This document shows, piece after piece, positions 39,850 to 49,462 of a stretch of 64,000 bases of DNA. The position numbers were made by a program, and so were the translations under genes. The notes below the pieces were generated by a model, which was not told the origin of the DNA, ran no database searches, and worked only from the letters and a program-made list of their open reading frames with translations. The stretch comes from an uncultured Pseudomonas sp. (GTDB lineage Bacteria > Pseudomonadota > Gammaproteobacteria > Pseudomonadales > Pseudomonadaceae): positions 1 to 64,000 of the forward strand of contig NZ_CAMPHV010000020.1 in NCBI RefSeq assembly GCF_946886105.1, read 5' to 3'. Numbering within the stretch: the first letter of the stretch is position 1; every line of letters starts with the position of its first letter.

Positions 39850-41090
39850 AGGGCGTTCCTAAGGGTTTGCAGGTGGGCGACCTGGCGGGTGAATTCGGCG
39901 GCGGGTAGCGATTTTTCCGGCAGCGGCCGCATGGCTTGGCTGATGGCGCTGGAGGGCAAGCGGCTCATACGTGACAGGACGTGCCATTGTTCGGCGACGC
40001 CGAGACGCTCGAAACCGGGATGACGGCGGCGCGCGCGGCGTTGAATATCCTGTTGCAAACCTTGCAGCAGACTCTGCTGGCCGCAGCGTCGGAGCAGAAA
40101 GTCGGCACTGCCGCGTACATGTTCCTGCAATTTACGGCGACTCAGGCTGACCGGCAGTTGCAGCGGACCCTGGCGCACGCCGGCATACCAGAGCGTCAGC
40201 ACGATCAGCAGGGCCAGCGCCGTCAGCGCTTCGGGGAAGTTGCGCAGCAGCAGGCTGAACAGGTCGTCGCGTTCGGCGCGGTAGACCAGGGTCACCGCAC
40301 TGTCCTGGCTGAGGTACCAGAGCAGCCAGGCATGGTCGTATTCGCCGATCTGTTCGTTCTGCCAGATCCAGCTGTCGGTCAATACGCTGATCAATCCTTC
40401 GCCGTGGTAGAGCTGCAGCAAGTGGGTCGCGGCGCCGCTGTTGGCCCAGACATGGGCGCGGTCTTCGCTGTCGTAGAGGTGGTATTCGGTGTCGAAGTCG
40501 ATATAGGCCGGGGCGTCTTCGTTTTCCAGGTACAGCTGGGTCAGTTCGGGGTAGCGGTTGGCTTCGCCGGCTTGCTCCGCGTCGGCCGGCGTTTCGCTAT
40601 CGGCGCTGGCTTCTACCTCGGTCTGCGATTCCTCGGTATCCGCCTCGGCGTCGCCTTCTTCGTCCTCGAGATCCTCGGAGAGGTACTGCTGAATGCCCAA
40701 TTGGTCGAGCAGCAGATCGCCGCTTTCCTGGTCTTCCTCGTCCCACAGGCGTTCGGCGACCACCAGCAGGTGCCCGCCTTTGGCGGTCCACTCCAGTAGA
40801 CGCTGACTTTGCCGCGCGTTGATGTTTTTACGGTCGCCGAGCAGCAATAGGGTTTGGCCGACGCTGGGCAGCTCGTTCAGCACCTCCAGACCATCGGCGT
40901 GTTGCACCTGAATGCCCTGGGTGCGGAGGAAATGCTCGGCGGCGAGGTAGGGGTTGGCGGCGACCTCGGGGGCCGGGCCGTGCTTGATGGTTTCCTGGTA
41001 GGGCTCGGCAATGCTCAGCAGGTAGCTGCCGAGCCACCCCAGGCAGAGCAGTAGCAAGCCGCCGAGCAGAAACTGAAGGCGCCGACTCAT
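39846..41090 (-). CDS. DUF4350 membrane protein of the MoxR operon
   Basis: 414 residues from MSRRLQFLLGG (41090). N-terminal membrane segment, an extracytoplasmic GATase-like domain (LLLLGDRKNINARQSQRLLEWTAKGGHLLVVAERLW), an acidic linker very rich in Glu/Asp (DLEDEEGDAEADTEESQ), and a second membrane helix (ALTALALLIVLTLWYAGV) before a basic C-terminal domain. Role unknown. ATGA overlap with the DUF4129 gene. Confidence 0.85.
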
Positions 41091-42664
41091 GCCTGCACCC
41101 CCGGGCCGAACAAGTTGCGCCAGTCCTGACACAAGACCGGTTTGAGCGCCTCGGGCGGTAACCGATGGCCGTAGGCCAGGTTCTGCCAGTGCAGCGTCAG
41201 TATTTGGCTGAACTGACTGAGCGGGTCCTGTTCGAGGGTTTGTACCAAGCGCAGCACTTCGGCTTCGGTGTAGGCGCTTTTCAGCGGCAGGCGATAGTCG
41301 TGCAGCAGGCGGCTGAGCAGGGCGCGATAAAGCAGGCCGAGCGCGGCGCGCGGCTGTTCGCCCCAGAGTCGTTCGACTTCGCTGGCGATATCGTCGGGCA
41401 AGGTTTCCGGGGCCACTTCAAGGCCGAACAGCTGGCTCGGCGGCAGGTATTTTTTGCGTCTCGCCGGTAAACCCAGGCGCCCGGCGAAGGCGCTCAGCCA
41501 GTCGCGATAGCGCCAGATCACCAGCGCTAGCAGGCTTAACAAGGCGGCCCAGAGCAGCACCTCGAATACCAGTGCGACTATTTCGATGCTTTTCCAGAAC
41601 TCGCCCAGCTTGAGGAACTTCTCGATCAACGCCTTGATGGTTTCCTCATCGACTTCCTCGGCTTTTCGTTCTTCGCCGAAGCGCCAGAGGGTGACCACCT
41701 CGCGGTTCTCAAACGGCGGCTCGTCGAGCAGTTGCGCGATGCTCTGCTGTGCGGCCTGGCTGGTCAGCGACTGCTTGAGCAGACGTTCGGCGTCCGGACC
41801 TATGGGGTCCTCGATGGGTAATGGGCAACTGCTCGATGCCTCGGCCGCCAAAGCCGGAGCCGGCGCTTGCAAGAGCAGCAAACCGCAGCCGAGGATCAGT
41901 GCGTAGGCCACGCCGGTCAGGCGCTGGCGCAGTTGGCGGAACACCAGTTCGATATCCCAGGCTTCCAGCGCAGTACGCCGGTTCAGGTAGAGGGTGAAGC
42001 CGCAGGCCACGTACACCGGTTCCCAGACGATCAGCACCAGCACATACAGCAGGTTGGACAGGTGCTCGAGCCACAGCCACTCCCCGCTTGCCGCCTCGAT
42101 CAGGCTTTTCCAGCTCCAGTCCAGTTCGATCTGCGCTGGCAGGAGCATATAGAACAAAGTGACCAAGCCCAGCCACAAGGCGCCCTCCAGGTGCATGCCG
42201 ACCACGGTCAACCAGGTGGCGGCGCCGGCGTCGCGCTGGCCAAGGACCACCAGGCGTTGGTTGCGGGACGCGCCGGATAAGCCTTCCAGCTGCAGTACCG
42301 GCAGGTCGAAGCTGCGCGTCGGGCTCAAGCGGCGCCAGGTCAGGCTGGCCAACAACTGCGGCTTGAGCAGGCCGGGCAGGGCCTTGAGCGCCTGTTTGAC
42401 AGTGGGCGTATCGCCGAACAGGGCGTGCGAGAGGATATACAGGGGCAGTCGCTCGTATGCCGGTTTCAGCCACCAGAACAGGAAGATCGCCCAACCGGGG
42501 TGTCGCCACAGCAGCAGGCAGAGCAGGGCGAACAGTGGCAGGGTCAGCAGCGCCCAACTGGCCATCAACAGCCCGGCATGCCGGCGCGCGAGCAGCACGC
42601 CGAGGTCAAGCGCCTCCCAGGCGCTGCGCGGGCGAATCGCCACGCTGGCATCAGTCAGGCGCAT
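41087..42664 (-). CDS. DUF4129-containing membrane protein
   Basis: 525 residues. Several membrane helices in the N-terminal half, a predicted periplasmic segment after ALAAEASSSCPLP, another helix (IVALVFEVLLWAALLSLLALVIW), then the C-terminal DUF4129 region (ALGLLYRALLSRLLHDYRLPLKSAYTEAEVLRL in pieces). This domain is typical of MoxR/transglutaminase-type clusters. Overlaps SpoIIM by 14 bp. Confidence 0.85.
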   Translation of the reverse strand: MRLTDASVAIRPRSAWEALDLGVLLARRHAGLLMASWALLTLPLFALLCLLLWRHPGWAIFLFWWLKPAYERLPLYILSHALFGDTPTVKQALKALPGLLKPQLLASLTWRRLSPTRSFDLPVLQLEGLSGASRNQRLVVLGQRDAGAATWLTVVGMHLEGALWLGLVTLFYMLLPAQIELDWSWKSLIEAASGEWLWLEHLSNLLYVLVLIVWEPVYVACGFTLYLNRRTALEAWDIELVFRQLRQRLTGVAYALILGCGLLLLQAPAPALAAEASSSCPLPIEDPIGPDAERLLKQSLTSQAAQQSIAQLLDEPPFENREVVTLWRFGEERKAEEVDEETIKALIEKFLKLGEFWKSIEIVALVFEVLLWAALLSLLALVIWRYRDWLSAFAGRLGLPARRKKYLPPSQLFGLEVAPETLPDDIASEVERLWGEQPRAALGLLYRALLSRLLHDYRLPLKSAYTEAEVLRLVQTLEQDPLSQFSQILTLHWQNLAYGHRLPPEALKPVLCQDWRNLFGPGVQA

Positions 42665-43631
42665 GCTGACCTCGTCCGGCGAACAGCAGATAAGCCAATA
42701 CCAGCAGCCATAAAAGCGCTCCGACGACGTATTTGACCGTTGGGCTGGCCAGGGTCATCGACGACCAGTAGGCCTCGATAAAGGCCGCCAGCAGGAGAAA
42801 TACGGTGGCCCCGCCAATCAGGCGCACGCTGTGGCCCGCCGCCAGACGCAAGGCCTCGCTGCGCGGCAGACGTCCCGGCGCCAGCAGCGCGCCGCCGAGT
42901 TTGAAGCCGGCGGCGCCGGCCAGGGCGATGGCGGTCAACTCGAAGGCGCCGTGGCCGATGACGAACGACCAGAAGGTTTCGCTGTAGCCGATTTGCGTCA
43001 GATGGCCGGCCACCGCGCCTATCATCAAACCGTTGAACAGCAGGAAGAACAGACTGCCGAGGCCGAACAGCAGGCCGCTGGCGAAGGTCTGAAAGGCGAT
43101 GCCGATGTTGTTCATGATGTAGAAGCCGAACATCATCCAGTCGTCGCCCGAATCGCGTTCGCTGAAGCGGCCGATGCGCCGGGCATCGGGGTCGTACATT
43201 TCCTCCATGTTGGCCACTTGCTCGGGGTCGACCAGGCTGTAGATCAACTCGGGGAACAGGTAGACCAACAAGGCCATGCCCAGCAGGCTGCCGAAGAAAA
43301 CCAGGCTGGCGGCGGTCACGCAGCGCCACTCGGTGCGCACCAAGCGGGGGAAGCCGGCCAGGATGAAACCGATCAATTGCGCCGCCAAGGGGCTGCGATG
43401 GCGGTAGAACTGCTGGTGGCCGCGCAATACCAGGTGTTGCAACTGCTCGATCAAGTGACTGCTGTAGCCGCGCGCCTGGGCCAAGGCGAACTGCTGGCAC
43501 AGGCGCCGGTAGTCGGCGGCGAATCCCTTGCAAGCCTGGCTATCGGCTTTGCCGCGTTCGAGGCTGTCGAGCAGCTCGCCGAAGGCCTGCCAGTCGGCCT
43601 GGTGGCGTTGTTCGAACAGGCTCTGTTTCAT
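42651..43631 (-). CDS. SpoIIM-family (stage II sporulation M-like) membrane protein
   Basis: 326 residues. Cytosolic N-terminal helical region of about 105 residues, then six hydrophobic segments with the family region NNIGIAFQTFASGLLFGLGS and GHGAFELTAIALAGAAGFKLG. In non-sporulating bacteria it accompanies MoxR operons; function unknown. ATGA overlap with the RDD gene. Confidence 0.9.
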   Translation of the reverse strand: MKQSLFEQRHQADWQAFGELLDSLERGKADSQACKGFAADYRRLCQQFALAQARGYSSHLIEQLQHLVLRGHQQFYRHRSPLAAQLIGFILAGFPRLVRTEWRCVTAASLVFFGSLLGMALLVYLFPELIYSLVDPEQVANMEEMYDPDARRIGRFSERDSGDDWMMFGFYIMNNIGIAFQTFASGLLFGLGSLFFLLFNGLMIGAVAGHLTQIGYSETFWSFVIGHGAFELTAIALAGAAGFKLGGALLAPGRLPRSEALRLAAGHSVRLIGGATVFLLLAAFIEAYWSSMTLASPTVKYVVGALLWLLVLAYLLFAGRGQHAPD

Positions 43632-44374
43632 GTCGGCCCCAACAAACCATGGGCGATGCCATGGATGCGTCGTTCGGCAAGCTCTGCCGGGACTTGTAAC
43701 GGCTCGGCGATAATCGCCGCCAGCTCGGCGCGGCGTGCGCTGGACAGGCCCTCGGCGCGTTCGGCGAAGCCGAGCATGGCGCGTTGCTCGGCCAGGTTGA
43801 GTGCAAAAGGCGCGCGCGCCGCTTCGGCCTGCGGCAGATTGGGGCGCGCCGGCGGCGTATCGCGGTAGACCACCAGGGTCCCGGCGGCCATATCGCCGAG
43901 GCGTTTGAATGCCGAGTGATTGAGGCAGCTGAGGATGCCCAGGGTATAGCCGAACGGCAGGATATCGACGAAGCGCAGCAGGTTGCGGGTCAGCGACGCG
44001 GCCCAGCCGATCGGCGTGCCGTCATCGTGAACCACGCGCAGGCCGAGCATCTGCTTGCCGGGCGAGCGGCCTTGGTTGAGCACCTCGAACAGCACCATGT
44101 ACCACCAGGTGACGAGAAACAGCAGGATGGTCGCCAGGCCCATGCCGAATTGGCCGAGCAAACCGAGAACGAGATAAGTGACCCCGAGCGCCGCACCGCG
44201 AATCGCCAGGTCGATGCTGAAGGCCAACGCGCGCGGAACCAGCCCCGCTGGGCGCAGAACCAGATCGATGGCTTCTGGGGTTTCCACGTGAAAGCGGGTA
44301 TCCAGCGGCGCTGCCGAAGGCTGCTCGGAGGATAGCGGAGCACGCGAATAAGAGGGTAAGGCTGTAGGCGGCAT
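43628..44374 (-). CDS. RDD-family membrane protein
   Basis: 248 residues. RDD motif PRALAFSIDLAIRGAALGVTYLVL (Arg and Asp as in the family) and GRSPGKQMLGLRVVHDDGTPIGWAASLTRNLLRFVDILPF; three to four membrane segments and a cytosolic C-terminus. First gene of the six-gene MoxR operon, all joined by overlaps or short gaps. Role unknown, perhaps transport. Confidence 0.9.
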   Translation of the reverse strand: MPPTALPSYSRAPLSSEQPSAAPLDTRFHVETPEAIDLVLRPAGLVPRALAFSIDLAIRGAALGVTYLVLGLLGQFGMGLATILLFLVTWWYMVLFEVLNQGRSPGKQMLGLRVVHDDGTPIGWAASLTRNLLRFVDILPFGYTLGILSCLNHSAFKRLGDMAAGTLVVYRDTPPARPNLPQAEAARAPFALNLAEQRAMLGFAERAEGLSSARRAELAAIIAEPLQVPAELAERRIHGIAHGLLGPT

Positions 44375-44422
44375 CAGCGGACTGCATCGGAGAAAGCCCG
44401 ATGCTAGCCAGCAGCGGGCAGG

Positions 44423-44460
44423 TAAGCAACCGAGTCAGCAGAAGCAGACTCGGTTGCTTA
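44423..44460 (-). terminator. 14-bp stem hairpin after the 44481-45251 gene
   Basis: TAAGCAACCGAGTC (44423-44436) and GACTCGGTTGCTTA (44447-44460), 10-nt loop. It is 20 bp past the stop of the membrane-protein gene and before the RDD gene. The T run is short on both sides, so termination may be partial. Confidence 0.7.
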
Positions 44461-44480
44461 ACGTGTTTTTCAGGCGAAAC

Positions 44481-45251
44481 TCACTGAGCGGCCGGCAGAA
44501 CACCGAAGATGGTGCGATACAGAATGCCCATGGCGATGATCATCAGCGGGATGGTCCAAACCAGGCCGATACCCAGGGGGATCGCACTGAGCATGGTGAT
44601 CAGGCCCAGCAGCAGGAACAGGCCGAAGACCTTGAACCAGTGTTGGGTGATCGCCTTGCGCGAAGCTTCCAGCGCTTGCCACGGCGACAGACCGCGCTCG
44701 ACCACCAGAGGGATCGCCAAGATATAGGCGATGGACAGGTAGAGACCGGGAATCAGCAGCAGAAGCATGCCCAGGTAAACCAGCGCCATCATGATCACGG
44801 CAGTGATCAGCAGCGGCACGGTGCGGCCGAAGTGGCTGAAAATTTCGTTGAAGGCGATCGGTTGATCGGCTGCGCGGCGAATGCCGACCATGTTGAGGCC
44901 GGCCATAAAGGGGTAGGCAAAGGCAGAAGCGAAGACACCGATTACCAGTTCGGCAACGATGCCGACGACGCTGAAGTCTTCCCCGCCAGTCAGGCCGATC
45001 AGTCCGAAGATTCCGCCGAGAATGAAGGAGGCCGCCAGCAGCACGGCGTAAAACAGGATGAAGCCGCCAATGATGATGCCTTTGGTGCCTTTGGTACGTT
45101 GCCAGGCTTCGCTGATCAAATCGCCGATATTGAAGTCATAACCACGGCTCAGTGCTTCTTCGATGCTCAATGCCTGGCCGTCGTTTTTGCCGGTGTCCTG
45201 CAATTGGCTGGTCGGGGCTGCGTAGGGATTGGGGGCTGTCGAGTCACTCAT
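44481..45251 (-). CDS. YciC/DUF975-like integral membrane protein
   Basis: 256 residues from MSDSTAPNPYAAPTSQL (AAGGA ribosome site 8 bp upstream). Soluble N-terminal 50 residues with the NPYAAP motif common in such proteins, then six hydrophobic segments (IIIGGFILFYAVLLAASFIL, LGMLLLLIPGLYLSIAYILAIPLVVE). Family assignment is by pattern only; function unknown. A palindrome CTTGTACAAG at 45262-45271 lies just before it. Confidence 0.72.
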   Translation of the reverse strand: MSDSTAPNPYAAPTSQLQDTGKNDGQALSIEEALSRGYDFNIGDLISEAWQRTKGTKGIIIGGFILFYAVLLAASFILGGIFGLIGLTGGEDFSVVGIVAELVIGVFASAFAYPFMAGLNMVGIRRAADQPIAFNEIFSHFGRTVPLLITAVIMMALVYLGMLLLLIPGLYLSIAYILAIPLVVERGLSPWQALEASRKAITQHWFKVFGLFLLLGLITMLSAIPLGIGLVWTIPLMIIAMGILYRTIFGVLPAAQ

Positions 45252-45424
45252 CGGGGGCATCCTTGTACAAGAGTGGGGAGGGGGGACAACTGTAGCTTTA
45301 GTGGCATATGGCCTACAAGGCACGAGACGGTTGCCGAGCGTGAGCTGGATCAAAGTTCTGCGGCTGCCGGGCCATCGCCGTCTTGAATGATAGACTGCGC
45401 CTGCCTTCGACTCAGGATAAAGCC

Positions 45425-46858
45425 GTGACCTCCAGCCTCTTTTGGTACGACTACGAAACCACCGGTATCGATCCTCGGCGCGACCGCCCATTGCAGGTCG
45501 CCGGGATACGCACTGACGAAAACCTCAATGAAGTCGGCGAGCCGCTGAATATTTACTGTCAGCCCAGCGACGATATCCTGCCCCACCCAGCAGCCTGTCT
45601 GGTCACCGGCATCACCCCGGCAAAACTGGCCCAGAGCGGCCTTGGCGAGGCCGAGTTCATGAGTCGGGTGCATGCCGAATTGTCGCTGCCGGGAACCTGT
45701 GGTGTCGGCTACAACAGCTTGCGTTTCGACGACGAAGTGACCCGCTACAGTCTCTATCGCAATTTCTTCGACCCCTATGCCCGGGAATGGCAGGGCGGCA
45801 ATAGCCGTTGGGATTTGATCGACCTGGTACGTACCGCTTATGCCTTGCGTCCGGAGGGTATCGTCTGGCCCGAAGTCGAGGGTAGGGTCAGCCTCAAGTT
45901 GGAATTGCTCACCGCGGCCAATGGCATCGAGCACGGCCAGGCCCACGACGCCCTGTCGGATGTGCGGGCGACTATCGCCTTGGCGCGTTTGATCCGCAGC
46001 AAACAGCCGAAACTGTACGATTACCTCTACCAATTGCGCAGCAAGCAACGGGTGCTCGATGTCGTGCGTTTATTGCAGCCAATGGTGCATATATCCGGGC
46101 GTTTTGCCGGCACCCGGCATTATCTGGCGGTGGTTCTACCGCTGGCCTGGCACCCGCGTAATCGCAATGCCTTGATAGTCTGCGATCTGCATGCCGACCA
46201 TGCGCCCTTGCTCGAGGAAGATGGTGCAACACTGCGCCGTCGCTTATATACCCGCCGCGATCAATTGGCCGAAGGCGAACTGCCCGTGCCCTTGAAGTTG
46301 TTGCATATCAACCGTTGTCCGGTATTGGCGCCGTTAAATGTGTTGCGCGACGAGGATCGGCAGCGTTTGCAAGTGGATATCGCCGCCTGCCAGCTGCGCG
46401 CCGAGCAACTGTGCGACTCCGCAAGCCAATGGCAGGGCAAACTCGCCGAAATTTATGGCGAAGAAGAATTTCCCGCCTGCGATGATCCCGAACAACAGCT
46501 ATATGACGGTTTTATCGGTGATCGCGACCGGCGTTTATGCGAGCAGGTGCGTCGCGCCGAACCCCGCCGGTTGGCCCAGGAAGTTTGGCCGTTCGATGAT
46601 GCGCGGCTACCGGAATTATTATTTCGTTACCGCGCACGTAACTTCGCGTCAAGCCTTACAGCGCAAGAGCAGGAGCGCTGGCGCACGTTCTGTCGGCAGC
46701 GTTTAACCCAGGCCGAATATGGGGCACCTAACACCCTGGCGGACTTCCGGGCGGCACTGGCGGAAGTCTTCGATAATTCAACGCTCGACCAGCAGGCGGT
46801 TTTATCCGCGTGGCGCGATTACGCCGAGCAGTTATGCCAGCGATATGGCCTGGAATAA
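45425..46858 (+). CDS. sbcB: exodeoxyribonuclease I
   Basis: 477 residues from GTG at 45425 (AGGATAA ribosome site); the ATG 42 bp upstream has none. 3'-5' single-strand exonuclease in recombination and mismatch repair. DEDDh core: FWYDYETTG (Asp/Glu), VGYNSLRFDDEV, and HDALSDVRATIALARLI; exonuclease-specific C-terminal domain follows. Precedes mvaT (opposite strand) as in other pseudomonads. Confidence 0.95.
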   Translation: MTSSLFWYDYETTGIDPRRDRPLQVAGIRTDENLNEVGEPLNIYCQPSDDILPHPAACLVTGITPAKLAQSGLGEAEFMSRVHAELSLPGTCGVGYNSLRFDDEVTRYSLYRNFFDPYAREWQGGNSRWDLIDLVRTAYALRPEGIVWPEVEGRVSLKLELLTAANGIEHGQAHDALSDVRATIALARLIRSKQPKLYDYLYQLRSKQRVLDVVRLLQPMVHISGRFAGTRHYLAVVLPLAWHPRNRNALIVCDLHADHAPLLEEDGATLRRRLYTRRDQLAEGELPVPLKLLHINRCPVLAPLNVLRDEDRQRLQVDIAACQLRAEQLCDSASQWQGKLAEIYGEEEFPACDDPEQQLYDGFIGDRDRRLCEQVRRAEPRRLAQEVWPFDDARLPELLFRYRARNFASSLTAQEQERWRTFCRQRLTQAEYGAPNTLADFRAALAEVFDNSTLDQQAVLSAWRDYAEQLCQRYGLE

Positions 46859-47105
46859 GGGCGCTGGATATTGCGGTGTAATTGCAGTGGCGCGATTTAA
46901 GGAAAATATTTCCTGTTATGCATTGCGCCGTTTGTTGCGCACGGGATATGCGGTTGCATGTCCGGGGCGGGGTTTTCAAGGTGCAGCCCTGATGCATTGG
47001 GGGTAGGCGGTTGCTCAGCAGCAACAGGCCTAGGCGTGTGTCTGCTTGGGAAAGGTCCAGCAAATGCCGGTTTGATTAAGGGCGCAGTGAGCAAAATACG
47101 GTCAT

Positions 47106-47136
47106 AAAAAAACGCCAGCATTGCTGGCGTTTTTTA
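47106..47136 (-). terminator. terminator of mvaT
   Basis: AAAAACGCCAGCA/TGCTGGCGTTTTT near-perfect palindrome with A and T tails, 28 bp past the mvaT stop. It can work in both directions and so may also end sbcB transcripts. The 46859-47105 stretch before it holds no gene I can support. Confidence 0.92.
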
Positions 47137-47163
47137 TGTTCAGGCCATGCGGATAATCGAAGC

Positions 47164-47538
47164 TTATCCCAGCAGTGTTGCCCAGCCTTCAACGACGTCG
47201 CCGCCCCACTTGGCTTTCCACTCTTTCAGGGTTTTGTGATTGCCACCTTTGGTTTCGATCACTTCGCCGGTGTTCGGGTTTTTGTATTGCTTAACTTTAC
47301 GGGCGCGCTTAGTGCCGGTGGCTTTAGCGGCGCCTTTGGCTTTGCTGGCCTTGGCTTCAGGGTCGAGCATGGCAATGATGTCACGCAGGGACTTCTGGTA
47401 TTCACCCATCAAGGTGCGCAGTTTGCCTTCGAATTCCAATTCTTTTTTCAGCTTGTCGTCTTGCGACAGGTTCTTCAGGCGCTCTTGCAGTTCTTTGATG
47501 GCTTCTTCGGTGGCGCGGTATTCGTTGATCAGTGACAT
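47164..47538 (-). CDS. mvaT: H-NS-family xenogeneic silencer MvaT
   Basis: 124 residues from MSLINEYRATEEAIKELQER. N-terminal coiled-coil dimer/oligomer domain (EEAIKELQERLKNLSQDDKL), a Lys/Ala-rich linker, and the C-terminal DNA-binding domain with the minor-groove pincer GGN (ETKGGNHKTLKEWKAKWGG). Silences AT-rich, horizontally acquired DNA; the AT-rich rtc regulatory gap is a plausible target. A good promoter and terminator are visible, so it is monocistronic. Confidence 0.97.
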   Translation of the reverse strand: MSLINEYRATEEAIKELQERLKNLSQDDKLKKELEFEGKLRTLMGEYQKSLRDIIAMLDPEAKASKAKGAAKATGTKRARKVKQYKNPNTGEVIETKGGNHKTLKEWKAKWGGDVVEGWATLLG

Positions 47539-47582
47539 GTCGATGGCCTTAATCTGTAGATGGATGGTGCTAAGTGGAAGCA

Positions 47583-47611
47583 ATAATAGTCAGGCACTTT
47601 TATCCTGTAAA
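47583..47611 (-). promoter_or_regulatory. sigma70 promoter of mvaT
   Basis: Minus strand TTTACA (47611-47606), 17-bp spacer, TATTAT (47588-47583); start near 47576, giving a leader of about 38 nt. The surrounding 47539-47878 gap also has to hold the purU promoter, and is AT-rich around 47680-47760. Confidence 0.8.
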
Positions 47612-47878
47612 CCGCTTTGTAAAAAAATGCCACAGTTGTGTGGGGTAAAAGTTGCTAGTTCGGTCAATTGTCGAGCATTGACGGGCGGTTGAATAAATCA
47701 TCGATTCAGTTGTCCGCAATTACTGCTGTATAAGCCGAACAGTTTATCTGCCGCTGCTTCGGGCGCGTTGCTGTGGGTATTGTTTTTAGGCGCGGTCGCC
47801 GTGGTTACGCATGGGAGCTGTAGTTTTTCCAGGCGCTGGCTAGAATGGCGGACTTTGCGAAAACGACTGGAGTTCCCC

Positions 47879-48730
47879 ATGCGCACTTTCCGGCTGGTCA
47901 TTGCCTGCCCCGACCGCGTTGGTATCGTGGCCAAGGTCAGTAACTTTCTGGCCACCTACAACGGTTGGATTACCGAGGCGAGCCATCACTCGGATAACCA
48001 CAGTGGTTGGTTCTTCATGCGTCATGAGATCCGCGCCGACTCGTTACCTTTCAATCTGCAGGAGTTCCGCCAAGCGTTCGCCCCGATTGCCCGTGAGTTT
48101 TCCATGGAGTGGCGGGTCACCGATTCGGCGCGGAAAAAACGTGTGGTGTTGATGGCCAGCCGCGAATCACACTGCCTCGCCGATTTGCTGCACCGTTGGC
48201 ACAGCGATGAGTTGGACTGCGACATTCCCTGCGTGATCTCCAACCATAACGATTTGCGCAGCATGGTCGAATGGCACGGCATTCCTTATTGCCATGTCGC
48301 GGTGGATCCCAAGAACAAGCAGGCCGCATTCGACGAGGTGGAGCGCTTGATCGAGGTCCATCAAGCGGATGCCATAGTGCTGGCGCGTTATATGCAGATA
48401 CTTCCACCGCAACTATGCAAATCGTTCGCCCAGCGAATCATCAATATCCACCACAGCTTTCTGCCGTCGTTTGTGGGGGCCAAACCGTATCACCAGGCCT
48501 CGTTGCGCGGGGTCAAACTGATCGGCGCCACCTCGCACTATGTCACCGAAGAGTTGGACGCCGGACCGATCATCGAACAGGACGTGGTGCGGGTCAGCCA
48601 TCGCGATAGCATCGAGGAAATGGTGCGCCTGGGTAAGGATGTAGAAAAAATGGTGCTGGCCCGCGGTTTACGCTATCACTTAGAAGACAGGGTGCTGGTG
48701 CACGACAACAAGACAGTGGTGTTCGACTGA
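47879..48730 (+). CDS. purU: formyltetrahydrofolate deformylase
   Basis: 283 residues from MRTFRLVIACPDRVG. Hydrolyses 10-formyl-THF to formate and THF. N-terminal ACT domain (VIACPDRVGIVAKVSNFLATYNGWITEASHH), then the formyltransferase-like hydrolase with NHNDLRSM, HHSFLPSFVGAKPYHQA and LDAGPIIEQDVVRVSH. GGAG precedes the ATG. The frame upstream has no support. Confidence 0.96.
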   Translation: MRTFRLVIACPDRVGIVAKVSNFLATYNGWITEASHHSDNHSGWFFMRHEIRADSLPFNLQEFRQAFAPIAREFSMEWRVTDSARKKRVVLMASRESHCLADLLHRWHSDELDCDIPCVISNHNDLRSMVEWHGIPYCHVAVDPKNKQAAFDEVERLIEVHQADAIVLARYMQILPPQLCKSFAQRIINIHHSFLPSFVGAKPYHQASLRGVKLIGATSHYVTEELDAGPIIEQDVVRVSHRDSIEEMVRLGKDVEKMVLARGLRYHLEDRVLVHDNKTVVFD

Positions 48731-48775
48731 GTCTGGGTTGTGAACCGGTCTAGTGCATGACAAAGGAGTTCAACA

Positions 48776-49201
48776 ATGCTCAAGTCAATTAAAGTGCGCG
48801 ACTACATGACCCGCCATCTGGTGACATTTCGTCCCGAAATGAATCTATTTACCGCGATCAATCGTTTGCTGGAGCATCGTATTTCCGGTGCGCCGGTGGT
48901 CGACGGCCAGGGGCACCTGGTCGGCTTGCTGTCGGAAGGCGACTGCTTGCGCGGCATTCTGTCCGGTGCTTATTACGAGTCGGCGGGTGGCGATGTCCGC
49001 GACTATATGACCACCGAGGTGGAAGTCATCTCGCCCGAGGCGGATATCATCGAGGTATCCGAGTGCTTCCTGCGCGGCCGCCGCCGGCGCCTGCCGGTGG
49101 TCGAAGAGGGCCGCTTGATCGGCCAGATCAGTCGTAGCGACGTGCTGCGGGCGGTCAAGGAGTTCGCTCAGCACGATGAGGGGCGCAAGGCGCTTGGCTA
49201 G
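48776..49201 (+). CDS. tandem CBS-domain protein
   Basis: 141 residues consisting of two CBS motifs: VRDYMTRHLVTFRPEMNLF... GAPVVDGQGHLVGLLSEGDC and VRDYMTTEVEVISPEADIIEV... RLPVVEEGRLIGQISRSDVL. CBS pairs bind adenine nucleotides and regulate partner proteins; partner unknown. Shine-Dalgarno AAAGGAG before the ATG. Confidence 0.92.
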   Translation: MLKSIKVRDYMTRHLVTFRPEMNLFTAINRLLEHRISGAPVVDGQGHLVGLLSEGDCLRGILSGAYYESAGGDVRDYMTTEVEVISPEADIIEVSECFLRGRRRRLPVVEEGRLIGQISRSDVLRAVKEFAQHDEGRKALG

Positions 49202-49237
49202 CTGGCCTGGCGGTTGAAGAGAGAGGCGGAACGTGCA

Positions 49238-49420
49238 ATGAGCGATCCACTCGAGCGCGGCGCATCTAAGGCTCCGCCGATAGTCGGCGAGGGCTGTACG
49301 CAGCGTTACGACCCACAGGCGCTGACAGCCGAAGACGGCGCAACCTTCGAAGATGCTGCCGAACTCTGGAAGCAACTGCAGGGCGAGCAGGCATCGGCTA
49401 AAGACGAAGAGCAGACGTGA
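49238..49420 (+). CDS. hypothetical small acidic protein
   Basis: 60 residues, MSDPLERGASKAPPIVGEGCTQRYDPQALT..., rich in Glu/Asp/Ala with one Trp. No family recognised. GAGAGGCGG precedes the ATG; it follows the CBS gene by 36 bp and ends in a terminator hairpin, so probably co-transcribed with it. Confidence 0.6.
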   Translation: MSDPLERGASKAPPIVGEGCTQRYDPQALTAEDGATFEDAAELWKQLQGEQASAKDEEQT

Positions 49421-49448
49421 AGAGGGGCGCCAATTGGCGCCCCTCTTC
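49419..49448. terminator. strong hairpin between convergent genes
   Basis: GAAGAGGGGCGCC (49419-49431), AATT, GGCGCCCCTCTTC (49436-49448): 13-bp perfect stem. Sits between the small acidic protein gene and the convergent chemoreceptor gene and overlaps the stop codon of the former. No long T run. Confidence 0.8.
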
Positions 49449-49462
49449 GTTGTTGCTGCCGG

